Position numbers and translations under genes: made by a program. 64,000 nucleotides of DNA, from assembly GCA_028704385.1 (NCBI GenBank), contig JAQVLA010000001.1:1-64000 (forward strand), in the 5' to 3' direction. Numbering within the stretch: the first letter of the stretch is position 1; each line of letters begins with the position of its first letter. Below the pieces are notes generated by a model. That model ran no database searches, was not told the origin of the DNA, and saw only the letters and a list, made by a program, of their open reading frames with translations. The DNA comes from Bacteroidales bacterium (GTDB lineage Bacteria > Bacteroidota > Bacteroidia > Bacteroidales > F082). Shown one piece after another: positions 1-7,905 of this stretch.

Positions 1-1265
1 GCGATGGTGATGTTGTTGTAATAATCATTTTCCCAGACAATTTTTACAGGGATACCAGCCGGAGCATATTGTGTATAAACAGGTTCGTTGCCACAAACCC
101 ACATATAAACGTAGGTCATAAATGAATTGTCAACCTGCCTGTACATCGCGCCTTGCATCACATAGCAATCGCAGGTTGTGTTTGTTGCATTGAACATGAA
201 AGGCACACCTTCATAACAATAATCACCATAGAACCAGTCGAAATTGTAATAAGATAAATGGGCAAGTTCAACGGTTGAAGTCAATTCTCCTCCACTCTGT
301 ACAATATTGGCTATCCCTTCTTCGGTCCATTCGCCAGTATTTTCGTTGTAGCTCCACAAAGGCACCTGATCACCGGCTGCAACATTTCCATTAGTTTCAG
401 GGTTAAAGGTCTGGGGATTAATAATTGCTTCGAGCGACAGCGTTCCTTCTTCAAATGTGGCAGCCTGACGACCAGAGGCATCCGTAAGTTCGATAGCAAC
501 AAAACCTGCACTGTAAAACATACCTTCTTCTGTGCTACCATCCGCACGGGTTACGCTTGGCATAAGTCCACCGGGAAACGAGGCTAGTGCTTCTTCTTGT
601 GTGTTATCAAAATGTACAACTGTCATATCAAGACTTCCACTTAATGGTGTGCCTCCTGCATCACGCAAAACAATTCCTGCAGGAATTTCAATGCGAGCAC
701 GACCGCCTGGGGTTTGCACTGTAGCAGGATTTTCAACCCTACCGGCAACAGCTGTGCCAATATTACTCTCACGTGCAACCGTAACTCCCTGTGGTGGGTT
801 ATCAAGCCGAACCATGTTTACACGAACCTGGGTCCGGCCTGGCGCAACCAGTGTAACCTTTTGACTGGTAGCCAGATATCCGGGGATGTTACCCACGATG
901 TTAAACGTGATGGGCTTGTTGGACGAAGGAGTAAAAGCAGCATCGGGTATCAAGGCCAGGCCCATCATACCTCTTTGTGAAGCATATTGCATACTTTGAT
1001 GTTGTACGCCGGTTATGTCAATCACACCATCTTTTGCCGGTCCTGTTATTTTGGCCATAACAGATGCGTCGCCATCCCGGCCGATCAGCTCGCCTGTTGC
1101 TGCATCATAAAACTGCACATCGATGGTTGTTTCGATTAAATCGTAATTAATGATGAGCTTGGCTCCTTCGGCTGAGTCTTTCAGTTTTTTGCAGGAGCTG
1201 ATTAGCATTATACCAGCTAATAACATCGTTATTGCCGGAAACCATACTAGTTTATTTTTTTTCAT
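1..1265 (-). CDS. Surface lipoprotein, C-terminal part missing (window edge)
   Basis: The reading frame opens at ATG 1265 and runs without a stop off the left edge, giving about 421 visible residues. The N-terminus is a lipoprotein signal: a short basic start, a hydrophobic stretch and the lipobox LISSC, so Cys25 would be lipidated. The middle (about residues 165-235) has a beta-sandwich look, with an IEIPAGIVLRDAGG stretch like those in FAM171-type or carboxypeptidase-regulatory domains; this family reading is inference. The visible C-terminal part is rich in Tyr, Trp and Cys. It lies 19 bases downstream of the barrel protein gene and is probably in its operon, so an outer-membrane pair is likely. 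The exact function is unknown. Confidence 0.8.
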   Translation of the reverse strand, partial: MKKNKLVWFPAITMLLAGIMLISSCKKLKDSAEGAKLIINYDLIETTIDVQFYDAATGELIGRDGDASVMAKITGPAKDGVIDITGVQHQSMQYASQRGMMGLALIPDAAFTPSSNKPITFNIVGNIPGYLATSQKVTLVAPGRTQVRVNMVRLDNPPQGVTVARESNIGTAVAGRVENPATVQTPGGRARIEIPAGIVLRDAGGTPLSGSLDMTVVHFDNTQEEALASFPGGLMPSVTRADGSTEEGMFYSAGFVAIELTDASGRQAATFEEGTLSLEAIINPQTFNPETNGNVAAGDQVPLWSYNENTGEWTEEGIANIVQSGGELTSTVELAHLSYYNFDWFYGDYCYEGVPFMFNATNTTCDCYVMQGAMYRQVDNSFMTYVYMWVCGNEPVYTQYAPAGIPVKIVWENDYYNNITI

Positions 1266-1284
1266 GACTTATAAGATTAATTTT

Positions 1285-1995
1285 CTAGAAAAAGCGAAAT
1301 GAAAGCTGAAAATTCAGCATGGGATAAATATTGAGCGATGAGAGATTGTCTTCAAGCAATAGCCGTTGCTCTTCCGATCCCGTTGGTTCGAGCATACCGG
1401 TGGCATTAAGCTCAACTTTGGGTTTGCCATGGAAAGCTGCCCCAGCTTCAACGGCAAATGAAATTATATTATTTTTTGACAATGAACGACCTAATCCAAT
1501 TCCCAAATATGGGGTTATTGATGAACCAGGCTGAACCTTAAAATCCAGTGTGCCAATTTCTTGTGGTGCAACATCAACAACACCAATTGTGATTGATTTT
1601 GTAGGATAGCCGTTTAGGTCAACCTCATTCATATTATAGAGCAAACCCCCACTAACGAAAAATATCCTTGCGATATAATAGTTTGCCAGCAGAGATATGC
1701 TACCTAACCTGGCATCGGCACTACCATTTATATCAATATTTTCATCTTCATGAGTGTATTTATACTTAAAATACGTGCCTCCCAGCCGGATGTGGAGTTT
1801 TGGATTTATGGCGGCAATAACTTCTGCTCCGGGTCCAAAAGTGCTTAGTTTCACCCCAAGTCCCAAACCAATTCCCTGCCTTTGGTCGTCTTCAGCGTAT
1901 TCAAAAGGACTTTCCTCCTGCATCTCCTGAGACCGAAGTTGTAGGTGACCTAGCCCGAAAACGCTTGCGAATAAGATAATAATCAGGCGTTTCAT
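1285..1995 (-). CDS. Outer membrane beta-barrel protein
   Basis: 236 residues. The first 23 residues (MKRLIIILFASVFGLGHLQL and on to RSQ) form a cleavable signal peptide. The rest alternates polar and hydrophobic residues in short strands separated by Gly/Asn turns, and the protein ends LSFRFF with the terminal Phe typical of barrel proteins inserted by BamA. About 210 mature residues would suit an 8-10 strand barrel. It precedes the truncated lipoprotein at 1-1265 in the same direction with 19 bases between, so the two probably form a unit. No enzymatic or transport function can be read from the sequence. A Bacteroidota-type promoter lies just upstream. Confidence 0.75.
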   Translation of the reverse strand: MKRLIIILFASVFGLGHLQLRSQEMQEESPFEYAEDDQRQGIGLGLGVKLSTFGPGAEVIAAINPKLHIRLGGTYFKYKYTHEDENIDINGSADARLGSISLLANYYIARIFFVSGGLLYNMNEVDLNGYPTKSITIGVVDVAPQEIGTLDFKVQPGSSITPYLGIGLGRSLSKNNIISFAVEAGAAFHGKPKVELNATGMLEPTGSEEQRLLLEDNLSSLNIYPMLNFQLSFRFF

Positions 1996-2034
1996 AAATA
2001 ATAATTTTGGTTGTTTACATTGTAAATATTACGA

Positions 2035-2066
2035 CAAAGCTACATTAATCTGTTTTACAAGTCAAT
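2035..2066 (-). promoter_or_regulatory. Bacteroidota-type promoter for the barrel protein operon
   Basis: On the minus strand ATTG (2063-2066), 20 bases, then TAGCTTTG (2035-2042) matches the TTTG/TAnnTTTG pattern of the phylum's primary sigma factor, with one change in the upstream box. The leader to ATG 1995 would be about 36 bases. Confidence 0.5.
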
Positions 2067-2154
2067 AGAATTTGTTTTTTTTGTTTGTGCTCGTCACAAT
2101 GGGGTAGAATAGCTTGACAGGCAAATTGCGTACAGTTTAAAGATCGGAAGAAAA

Positions 2155-2186
2155 TTTGTCTTTTTGTGAAATATCTGTACTTTTAG
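2155..2186 (+). promoter_or_regulatory. Probable promoter for the MltF-like gene
   Basis: TTTG (2155-2158), 19 bases, then TACTTTTA (2178-2185), one mismatch from TAnnTTTG. It is the only good pair in front of ATG 2203 and would give a very short leader. Confidence 0.4.
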
Positions 2187-2202
2187 CCATGTTTTTACAA
2201 CA

Positions 2203-3654
2203 ATGAGGTTAAAAATCAGTAGCATTTTATTCTTATTTCTGCAGGTTTTAATTGTTTCATCGTTTTATTCCTGTGAAGAGTCAAAACGCGAGAAGCAGTC
2301 TAAACAACAACCTGATCTGTCATCGCAGGAGGTTTTGGAGCGCATTATCAGAAATGGCAAACTGGTTGCTTTAACAGATTATAACTCTGTTAATTACTAC
2401 ATCTATCGCGGTGAGCCGATGGGTTTTCAGTACGAGTTGCTAAAGAAATTCACAGAATATCTTGGTATCAGACTTGAATTGCGGATTGAGGAGAATCTGG
2501 AAAAAGGTTTTAAATTGCTTGAAGATGGTGAAGTTGATCTGATTGCGATGGGTCTTACCGTTACCGGGAAACGACGATCACAATTCGATTTTACTGATCC
2601 GATAATTATCACCCGGCAGGTTCTGGTGCAAAAAATGCCTGAGAATTGGCAGCAGATGGCAACACGCGATCAGATAGAAAACCAGTTGTTGCGTACCAGC
2701 CTCGATCTGGCCGGGAAAACAATTCATGTTGAAGCTGGAAGTATTTTCAGGAAGCGGTTGGAAACTTTGATGGATGAAATTGCAGATACAATTTATGTCG
2801 TTGAAGATCATAGAGAAGTGGAAGATCTTATTAGAGCAGTGGCAAATGGCGAAATTGAATTTACAGTTGCCGATGAGCATATTGCCCTGATTAACGAACG
2901 GATTTATCCGGATATAGACGTGAAGATGCCTGTCAGCTTTCCGCAAAAACTGGCTTGGGCAGTTAAAAAAACACCTCAGCAGCAATTGCTCAGCGAGATC
3001 AATCTGTGGCTCGATAAGTTTGGTAATTCTTTTGAAGCCCGTGTGATTTATAACAAGTATTTTCAAAGTAACAGGGTACGCTATCTGGCTAAGAGTGAAT
3101 ACACGTCTTTTAATGAGGGTCGTCTTTCTGACTTTGATCCCACAATAAAGGAAGTAGCCAAAAATATTGACTGGGACTGGCGTTTGCTGGCCTCCCTGAT
3201 TTATCAGGAATCAGAGTTTAAAACGAATGTCGTGAGTTGGGCCGGAGCCTTTGGTTTAATGCAATTGATGCCTGTTGTGATGGAACAGTTTGGGATTGAC
3301 AGCACTGCCTCGGCTGAAGAACAAATCATGGTTGGTGGTAAGTATATTCAATACCTCGACAGGCAAATTCCGGAAACAATAACCGATTCGGCTGAACGAA
3401 TCAAATTTGTGCTGGCAGCTTACAACTGTGGGGTGGGCCATGTGTTGGATGCCAGAAGATTAGCAAAAAAATATAATAGAAATCCAAACATCTGGACTGG
3501 CGAAACGGACTTTTTTATGCGTAACAAATCAAAGCCGGCATTTTATCACGATTCTGTTGTCTATTATGGTTATGCCAGAGGTGAGGAAACTTATGCTTTT
3601 GTAGAGCAAATCATGGATCGTTATGATCATTACAGGAATTTAATAGTGGAATAA
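2203..3654 (+). CDS. MltF-like lytic murein transglycosylase lipoprotein
   Basis: 483 residues. A lipoprotein signal ends in FYSC (Cys24), placing the protein in an envelope membrane facing the periplasm. Residues about 45-290 are a solute-binding (SBP_bac_3) domain with the usual GFQYELLKKFTEYLG and DLIAMGLTVTGKR motifs. Residues about 310-475 are a lysozyme-like SLT domain: IYQESEF with catalytic Glu336, followed by GAFGLMQLMP and the later AAYNCGVGHV motif. This arrangement is that of MltF/YfhD, which cleaves peptidoglycan to 1,6-anhydro-muropeptides; the binding domain is thought to control the catalytic domain. The family is known; the specific role here is inferred. The gene stands alone, with a frameshifted propeller lipoprotein 59 bases downstream. 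Confidence 0.9.
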   Translation: MRLKISSILFLFLQVLIVSSFYSCEESKREKQSKQQPDLSSQEVLERIIRNGKLVALTDYNSVNYYIYRGEPMGFQYELLKKFTEYLGIRLELRIEENLEKGFKLLEDGEVDLIAMGLTVTGKRRSQFDFTDPIIITRQVLVQKMPENWQQMATRDQIENQLLRTSLDLAGKTIHVEAGSIFRKRLETLMDEIADTIYVVEDHREVEDLIRAVANGEIEFTVADEHIALINERIYPDIDVKMPVSFPQKLAWAVKKTPQQQLLSEINLWLDKFGNSFEARVIYNKYFQSNRVRYLAKSEYTSFNEGRLSDFDPTIKEVAKNIDWDWRLLASLIYQESEFKTNVVSWAGAFGLMQLMPVVMEQFGIDSTASAEEQIMVGGKYIQYLDRQIPETITDSAERIKFVLAAYNCGVGHVLDARRLAKKYNRNPNIWTGETDFFMRNKSKPAFYHDSVVYYGYARGEETYAFVEQIMDRYDHYRNLIVE

Positions 3655-3713
3655 CACAGGCTTCAGCTCCGATTGTGAATTAGCGCTTTGAAATAAAACC
3701 TAAATAAAACAAG

Positions 3714-4791
3714 ATGAATAAGATATTTTTAGTTTTGACCATAATCAGCCATTTGATCATTTTTTTATCATCGTGCAGCAAAAATGATGACCAACCTGAT
3801 CAAACAAATAAACTGGCATGGGCTGTTGGTGCGGCAGATAGCACTGCCCATGCACAGGTGCTTTTTTCTTCAGATCAGGGTGAAAACTGGATTAGACAGG
3901 CAGGCACAATGGAAGCGATAAAAAACAAGGAATTATATTCGGTTTTTATTGATCCGAATGGCCTTGTTTGGGCAGCGGGGAGTGCTGCCACACTTATAAA
4001 AACAGCTGATAATGGACAAAACTGGGAAGAGGTTTTATTGAGTTTTGCAGATGATAAACCTGATTTTGCTGCCATTACTTCAGCTCCTGATGCTACAATT
4101 TGGGTTAGTGGTTCACAAGGTTTTGTTATGCATAGCAGTAACAACGGCATCAATTGGATTCAGCAGTCACTTCAGTTTTTTAAGGGTGGGTTGGTGCAGG
4201 GAATTACAGCAGTAAATAACGATTTGATTGTGGCAGTTGGTGGTAAAATCACTGGAGAAGGTAGTGAGTGATATTGATGGGGCTATTGCCGTTAGTCGTG
4301 ATGGCGGAACAAGCTGGTATGAAATTGTTTTAGATGATAATTATGGACGGCATGAATGGATTGGAGTTAAACATTTTGGGAGTGATCATATTGTTGTTTA
4401 TGGCGAGCAAGGTCATTACACCTATACAACCGATGCTGGTGAAACCTGGATCAATGATTCTGTCAACATTTCGGGCGGAGGTGGAATGCCTCCGGATATC
4501 AATGGCCTTAGCATGATCAATGAAAACAATTGGTGGGCTGCTTTAGATTTGGATCATGTGTTACTGACGACTGATCAGGGTACCAACTGGACTGACCAGG
4601 GATCAGCAGGGCAGAGTAATATGTTTTTGATGGGAATAGACCATGCCAATGAGAACATTGCCATAGCTACTGGTGCTTCGGCTGGGTGGCCACCTGCAGG
4701 AAAAATCCTTCAAACCACAAATGGAGGTAATACCTGGATGGTAAAATATCAGAGCAATGCTCCAATTTTTAGTGTAGCTGTAAATAAATAG
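3714..4791 (+). pseudogene. Frameshifted seven-bladed Asp-box (YCF48-like) propeller lipoprotein
   Basis: Two adjacent frames together make one protein. The first (3714-4271) has a lipoprotein signal with LSSC (Cys21) followed by SKNDDQ and three Asp-box repeats (SSDQGENW, TADNGQNW, SSNNGINW). The second frame, continuing to 4791, carries four more (SRDGGTSW, TTDAGETW, TTDQGTNW, TTNGGNTW). Seven boxes is what one sialidase/YCF48-type propeller needs. The break is at 4263-4270, where AGTG is present twice in tandem; removing one copy joins the frames as GEGSDIDGA and restores 357 residues. Sequence quality on both sides of the break is fully protein-like, so the mutation is recent or an assembly error. 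The intact relative would be a surface lipoprotein of unknown ligand. Confidence 0.8.
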
Positions 4792-4831
4792 CTGTAATTA
4801 GGATTTTACTCTAGTTAGTCTTAGCGCGGTT

Positions 4832-5356
4832 TTAGAGTTGCATTTCCTTTTTTAATTTTTCAACCCATTTTTCAATCCGTTCGGGTGTCAAATGATGCTG
4901 TTGATCTTCGTCAATTGCCAGGCCAAAAAACCTGCCATCAGCCATACCTTCCGAATCTGTGAAAGTATAGCCATCAACCGGCCACTGACCCAATATAGTG
5001 CCCCCGCGTTTTTCGACTTCTTCTTTTAGATATCCAAGGGCATCAACAAAATGATCGGGATATAACACCTGATCACCAAGTCCGAAAAATGCAAATTGCT
5101 TGCCTTTAAAAGAAACATTTTCGGTTTTTACGAAAAATTCGTTCCAATGATTATCGCCTTTGGCATCGTGCCATACTTCGGCACCAATAGTGGCGATTCC
5201 AAATATAAAACGCTGAACATTTTCAACTTCATTGGTGTTAAAGCGGGCTAAATCCATCAGCTCAAAATCATATCCGGCAAGATGTTTGTGAATTATTTTG
5301 GCATTTTTCTCAACATTACCACCAGGTGCCCAGTAAAGTATAACATTTTTTTTCAT
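4832..5356 (-). CDS. Flavodoxin-family protein with a variant FMN phosphate loop
   Basis: 174 residues, the usual length of a long-chain flavodoxin, a soluble FMN electron carrier. The order of strands fits flavodoxin: ILYWAPGGNVEKNA at the first loop, FGIATIGAEVW at the 50s-60s loop, and KQFAFFGLGDQVLYPDHFVDALGYL, which is typical of flavodoxin strand 4 and the ring-binding loop. The phosphate loop lacks the T-x-T-G-N-T of classical flavodoxins, having APGGNV instead, so FMN binding may be altered. It follows the epimerase-type gene on the same strand with about 100 bases between and probably has its own promoter. The redox partner is not visible. Identification as flavodoxin is good; the cofactor is inferred. 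Confidence 0.85.
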   Translation of the reverse strand: MKKNVILYWAPGGNVEKNAKIIHKHLAGYDFELMDLARFNTNEVENVQRFIFGIATIGAEVWHDAKGDNHWNEFFVKTENVSFKGKQFAFFGLGDQVLYPDHFVDALGYLKEEVEKRGGTILGQWPVDGYTFTDSEGMADGRFFGLAIDEDQQHHLTPERIEKWVEKLKKEMQL

Positions 5357-5454
5357 AATTCGTGATTTTGCAAATGTTTACGGCTGTAAATTTAAAACTT
5401 AAACAAGCCTGCATTTTAAAAGCTCGTAGTTTAGAATCTGTTTAAATTATTTTT

Positions 5455-6465
5455 CTATTGATTTTCTTCCCGGTAAATCGCTGTTATTTCATTAATGCTT
5501 TGTTGTAAAGGTTTGAAATTGAATCCTGTATGTGAAATGAGTTTATCTGTGGGATAATGATGTTTTGAATGGGCTGTTTTTGCTGTTTCACGCGTTATCA
5601 AAGCTTGTTTACCGCTTATAAGTTTTCGAAGTACAAACAAACGCCAGGCTATTTTACTCATAACTTGATTGGCATATATTTTCGGGCCTTCAACATTAAG
5701 TCCGGCGGCTACCCATTCAAAAAGCTTTTGATAGCTGACATCGGCTGCAGAAACTATAAAACGTTCGCCAAAAAGTTTTTTTTGAACCAGCAATATCATC
5801 ACTTCTGTGAGGTCTTTTACGTCAACAAAACCATTAATTCCTTTGGTGTAAAACCTGAGTCCATTGTCAACTGTACGTATGATTGCAGCACTGCCATTAT
5901 CCCAGTTACCTGCTCCCAAAATAATTGACGGATTTACGATCACTGCTTTTAAACCCTCGGCTATACCACGCCAAACTTCTTTTTCGGCTTCGTGTTTGGA
6001 TTGAGCATAAACAGTGTTGCGATCAGAGTTTTTCCAGATTGTCCTTTCGGTTACTTTCGTTCCGTTGGTGGCACGTCCCAGAGCGGCAATAGAGCTCACA
6101 TAACAAAAAGCGTCCACCCCCATATGCAAGGCCGCATTCACCATATTAGCGGTTCCAAGGATGTTATTTTGGAGCATTCTGCCATTGTCAGAACCTTCGA
6201 AGGAAACAATAGCAGCACAATGATAAACAGTGTGTACTTTTTCAAGGGCGGCTTCAAGGCTGTAGTAGTCCAGGATATCTCCGGTTACCCATTCAATTTG
6301 GTTAAACATTTGATCCGGATGAGCATGGTTTCGACTTATAACCTTTTGTAATAACCGGAAATCAGAGCCAGGCCTTCGCAGTGCTCTTACCTTTTCATGG
6401 GTTCCAAGCAATCTGCTAACCAAATGCGATCCTAGCAATCCGGTTGCTCCTGTAACAAAAATCAT
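5455..6465 (-). CDS. NAD(P)-dependent epimerase/reductase, extended SDR family
   Basis: 336 residues. The dinucleotide-binding motif GATGLLG is at residues 6-12 at the very N-terminus, and the catalytic pair is in YAQSK, with the upstream Ser in YVSSIAALG. This is the layout of extended short-chain dehydrogenases such as dihydroflavonol-4-reductase and hopanoid or sugar epimerases. VYHCAAIVSF is the usual strand-4 motif of the DFR-like branch. The substrate cannot be read from sequence. It is a single gene transcribed away from tyrS; there is no pathway context beyond the flavodoxin downstream. A TACCTTTG lies five bases before the ATG, which would mean an almost leaderless message if used. 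Confidence 0.8.
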   Translation of the reverse strand: MIFVTGATGLLGSHLVSRLLGTHEKVRALRRPGSDFRLLQKVISRNHAHPDQMFNQIEWVTGDILDYYSLEAALEKVHTVYHCAAIVSFEGSDNGRMLQNNILGTANMVNAALHMGVDAFCYVSSIAALGRATNGTKVTERTIWKNSDRNTVYAQSKHEAEKEVWRGIAEGLKAVIVNPSIILGAGNWDNGSAAIIRTVDNGLRFYTKGINGFVDVKDLTEVMILLVQKKLFGERFIVSAADVSYQKLFEWVAAGLNVEGPKIYANQVMSKIAWRLFVLRKLISGKQALITRETAKTAHSKHHYPTDKLISHTGFNFKPLQQSINEITAIYREENQ

Positions 6466-6531
6466 TTCGCAAAGGTAAGTAACTGTTGGTTAAAAATTTA
6501 TTTTGACAGGAATATCCGACCTATTAAGGTG

Positions 6532-6564
6532 TTTGTACTCGCCGGCCGGAAAAATGTATCTTTG
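6532..6564 (+). promoter_or_regulatory. Bacteroidota-type promoter for tyrS
   Basis: TTTG (6532-6535), 21 bases, TATCTTTG (6557-6564): full match to TTTG/TAnnTTTG. The start codon is 27 bases downstream of the second box. Confidence 0.7.
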
Positions 6565-6591
6565 CAACGAATTTTTTAACACCATTATTTT

Positions 6592-7893
6592 ATGCCTGAG
6601 AATTTTGTGGAAGCCTTGCGTTGGAGGGGAATGATTCATGATATGACGCCCGGAACTGAAGAACAGCTAACAAAAGAAATGACTACTGCTTATGTTGGGA
6701 TCGATCCAACTGCAGATTCCTTGCATATCGGACATCTGGTTGGAATAATGATGCTCAAGCATTTGCAATTGGCAGGCCATAAGCCGCTTGCCTTAATTGG
6801 AGGAGCTACCGGCATGATTGGTGATCCTTCCGGGAAATCACAGGAGCGTAACCTGCTGGATGAAGCTACTTTAAGGCATAATCAGGAATGCCTGAAGCAA
6901 CAGCTGGCTAAATTTCTGGATTTTGAAACCGATGCACCAAATAGAGCCGAACTGGTGAACAACTACGATTGGATGAAGGATTTCAGTTTCTTAGAATTTA
7001 TTCGGGATGTGGGTAAACATATCACTGTAAACTACATGATGTCAAAAGATTCTGTAAAAAAACGCTTGTCGGCCGAAAGTGCCAGTGGAATGTCGTTTAC
7101 AGAGTTCACCTACCAGCTTGTGCAGGGTTATGACTTTTTGTATCTCTACCAAAACAAACAGTGTAAGTTACAAATGGGAGGCTCTGATCAGTGGGGGAAT
7201 ATCACCACAGGAACCGAGTTGATCCGCCGGAAAATGGGCGCTGATAACCAGGCGTTTGCGCTTACTTGTCCGCTCATTACCAAGGCAGACGGAGGGAAAT
7301 TTGGTAAAACAGAATCGGGAAATATCTGGCTCGATCCCGAAAAAACCACCCCATATGCTTTTTATCAGTTTTGGCTCAATTGTTCGGATGAAGATGCTGC
7401 CAAATACATCAAAATTTTCACGCTGATGAGCAAGGATGAGATAGACAAACTGATAGAGGAGCATACACAAGCACCCCATCTGCGCATACTACAAAAGGCA
7501 TTGGCAGGCGAAATTACAATCAGGGTGCATACCGGGGAAGCATTGAAGGGCGCTGAAGAAGCCTCGCAGATTTTATTTGGTAAAGCTACTACTGAGGCAC
7601 TCCGCAAACTTGATGAGAAAACCCTGCTCAGCGTTTTTGATGGCGTTCCAACTGTTTCTATCTCAAAAGATAAAATTAGCGAAGGCATTGACGTCACCGA
7701 ATTTTTAGCCACTGAAACAGAAATTTTTGCATCAAAAGGTGAAGCACGTCGTATGCTCAAAGATAATGGGCTCTCCGTCAATAAAGAGAAGGTGAATGAG
7801 GCTTATCAAATTTCTGGCACTGACTTGCTAAACGGTCGTTATATTCTCATTCAAAAGGGCAAGAAAAATTATTATCTTGTTATTGCTGAGTAA
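6592..7893 (+). CDS. tyrS: Tyrosine--tRNA ligase
   Basis: 433 residues, normal for bacterial TyrRS. It charges tRNA-Tyr with tyrosine in the cytoplasm. The class I signatures are both present: HIGH at residues 45-48 and KFGKT at 236-240. DPTADSLH and QGYDFLYL, which line the tyrosine and ATP sites, are intact, as is GGSDQWGNI. The C-terminal 80 residues form the S4-like RNA-binding domain ([14 protein letters not shown]). The gene is monocistronic, faces the CxxC membrane protein gene tail to tail with only 12 bases between, and no hairpin separates the two. Confidence 0.97.
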   Translation: MPENFVEALRWRGMIHDMTPGTEEQLTKEMTTAYVGIDPTADSLHIGHLVGIMMLKHLQLAGHKPLALIGGATGMIGDPSGKSQERNLLDEATLRHNQECLKQQLAKFLDFETDAPNRAELVNNYDWMKDFSFLEFIRDVGKHITVNYMMSKDSVKKRLSAESASGMSFTEFTYQLVQGYDFLYLYQNKQCKLQMGGSDQWGNITTGTELIRRKMGADNQAFALTCPLITKADGGKFGKTESGNIWLDPEKTTPYAFYQFWLNCSDEDAAKYIKIFTLMSKDEIDKLIEEHTQAPHLRILQKALAGEITIRVHTGEALKGAEEASQILFGKATTEALRKLDEKTLLSVFDGVPTVSISKDKISEGIDVTEFLATETEIFASKGEARRMLKDNGLSVNKEKVNEAYQISGTDLLNGRYILIQKGKKNYYLVIAE

Positions 7894-7905
7894 ATGAGTG
7901 GTTTG

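Noticed and set aside
6470-6477. TACCTTTG five bases before the epimerase-type gene, suggesting a leaderless message
   Set aside because: There is no upstream TTTG-like box at 19-21 bases, so the match may be chance.
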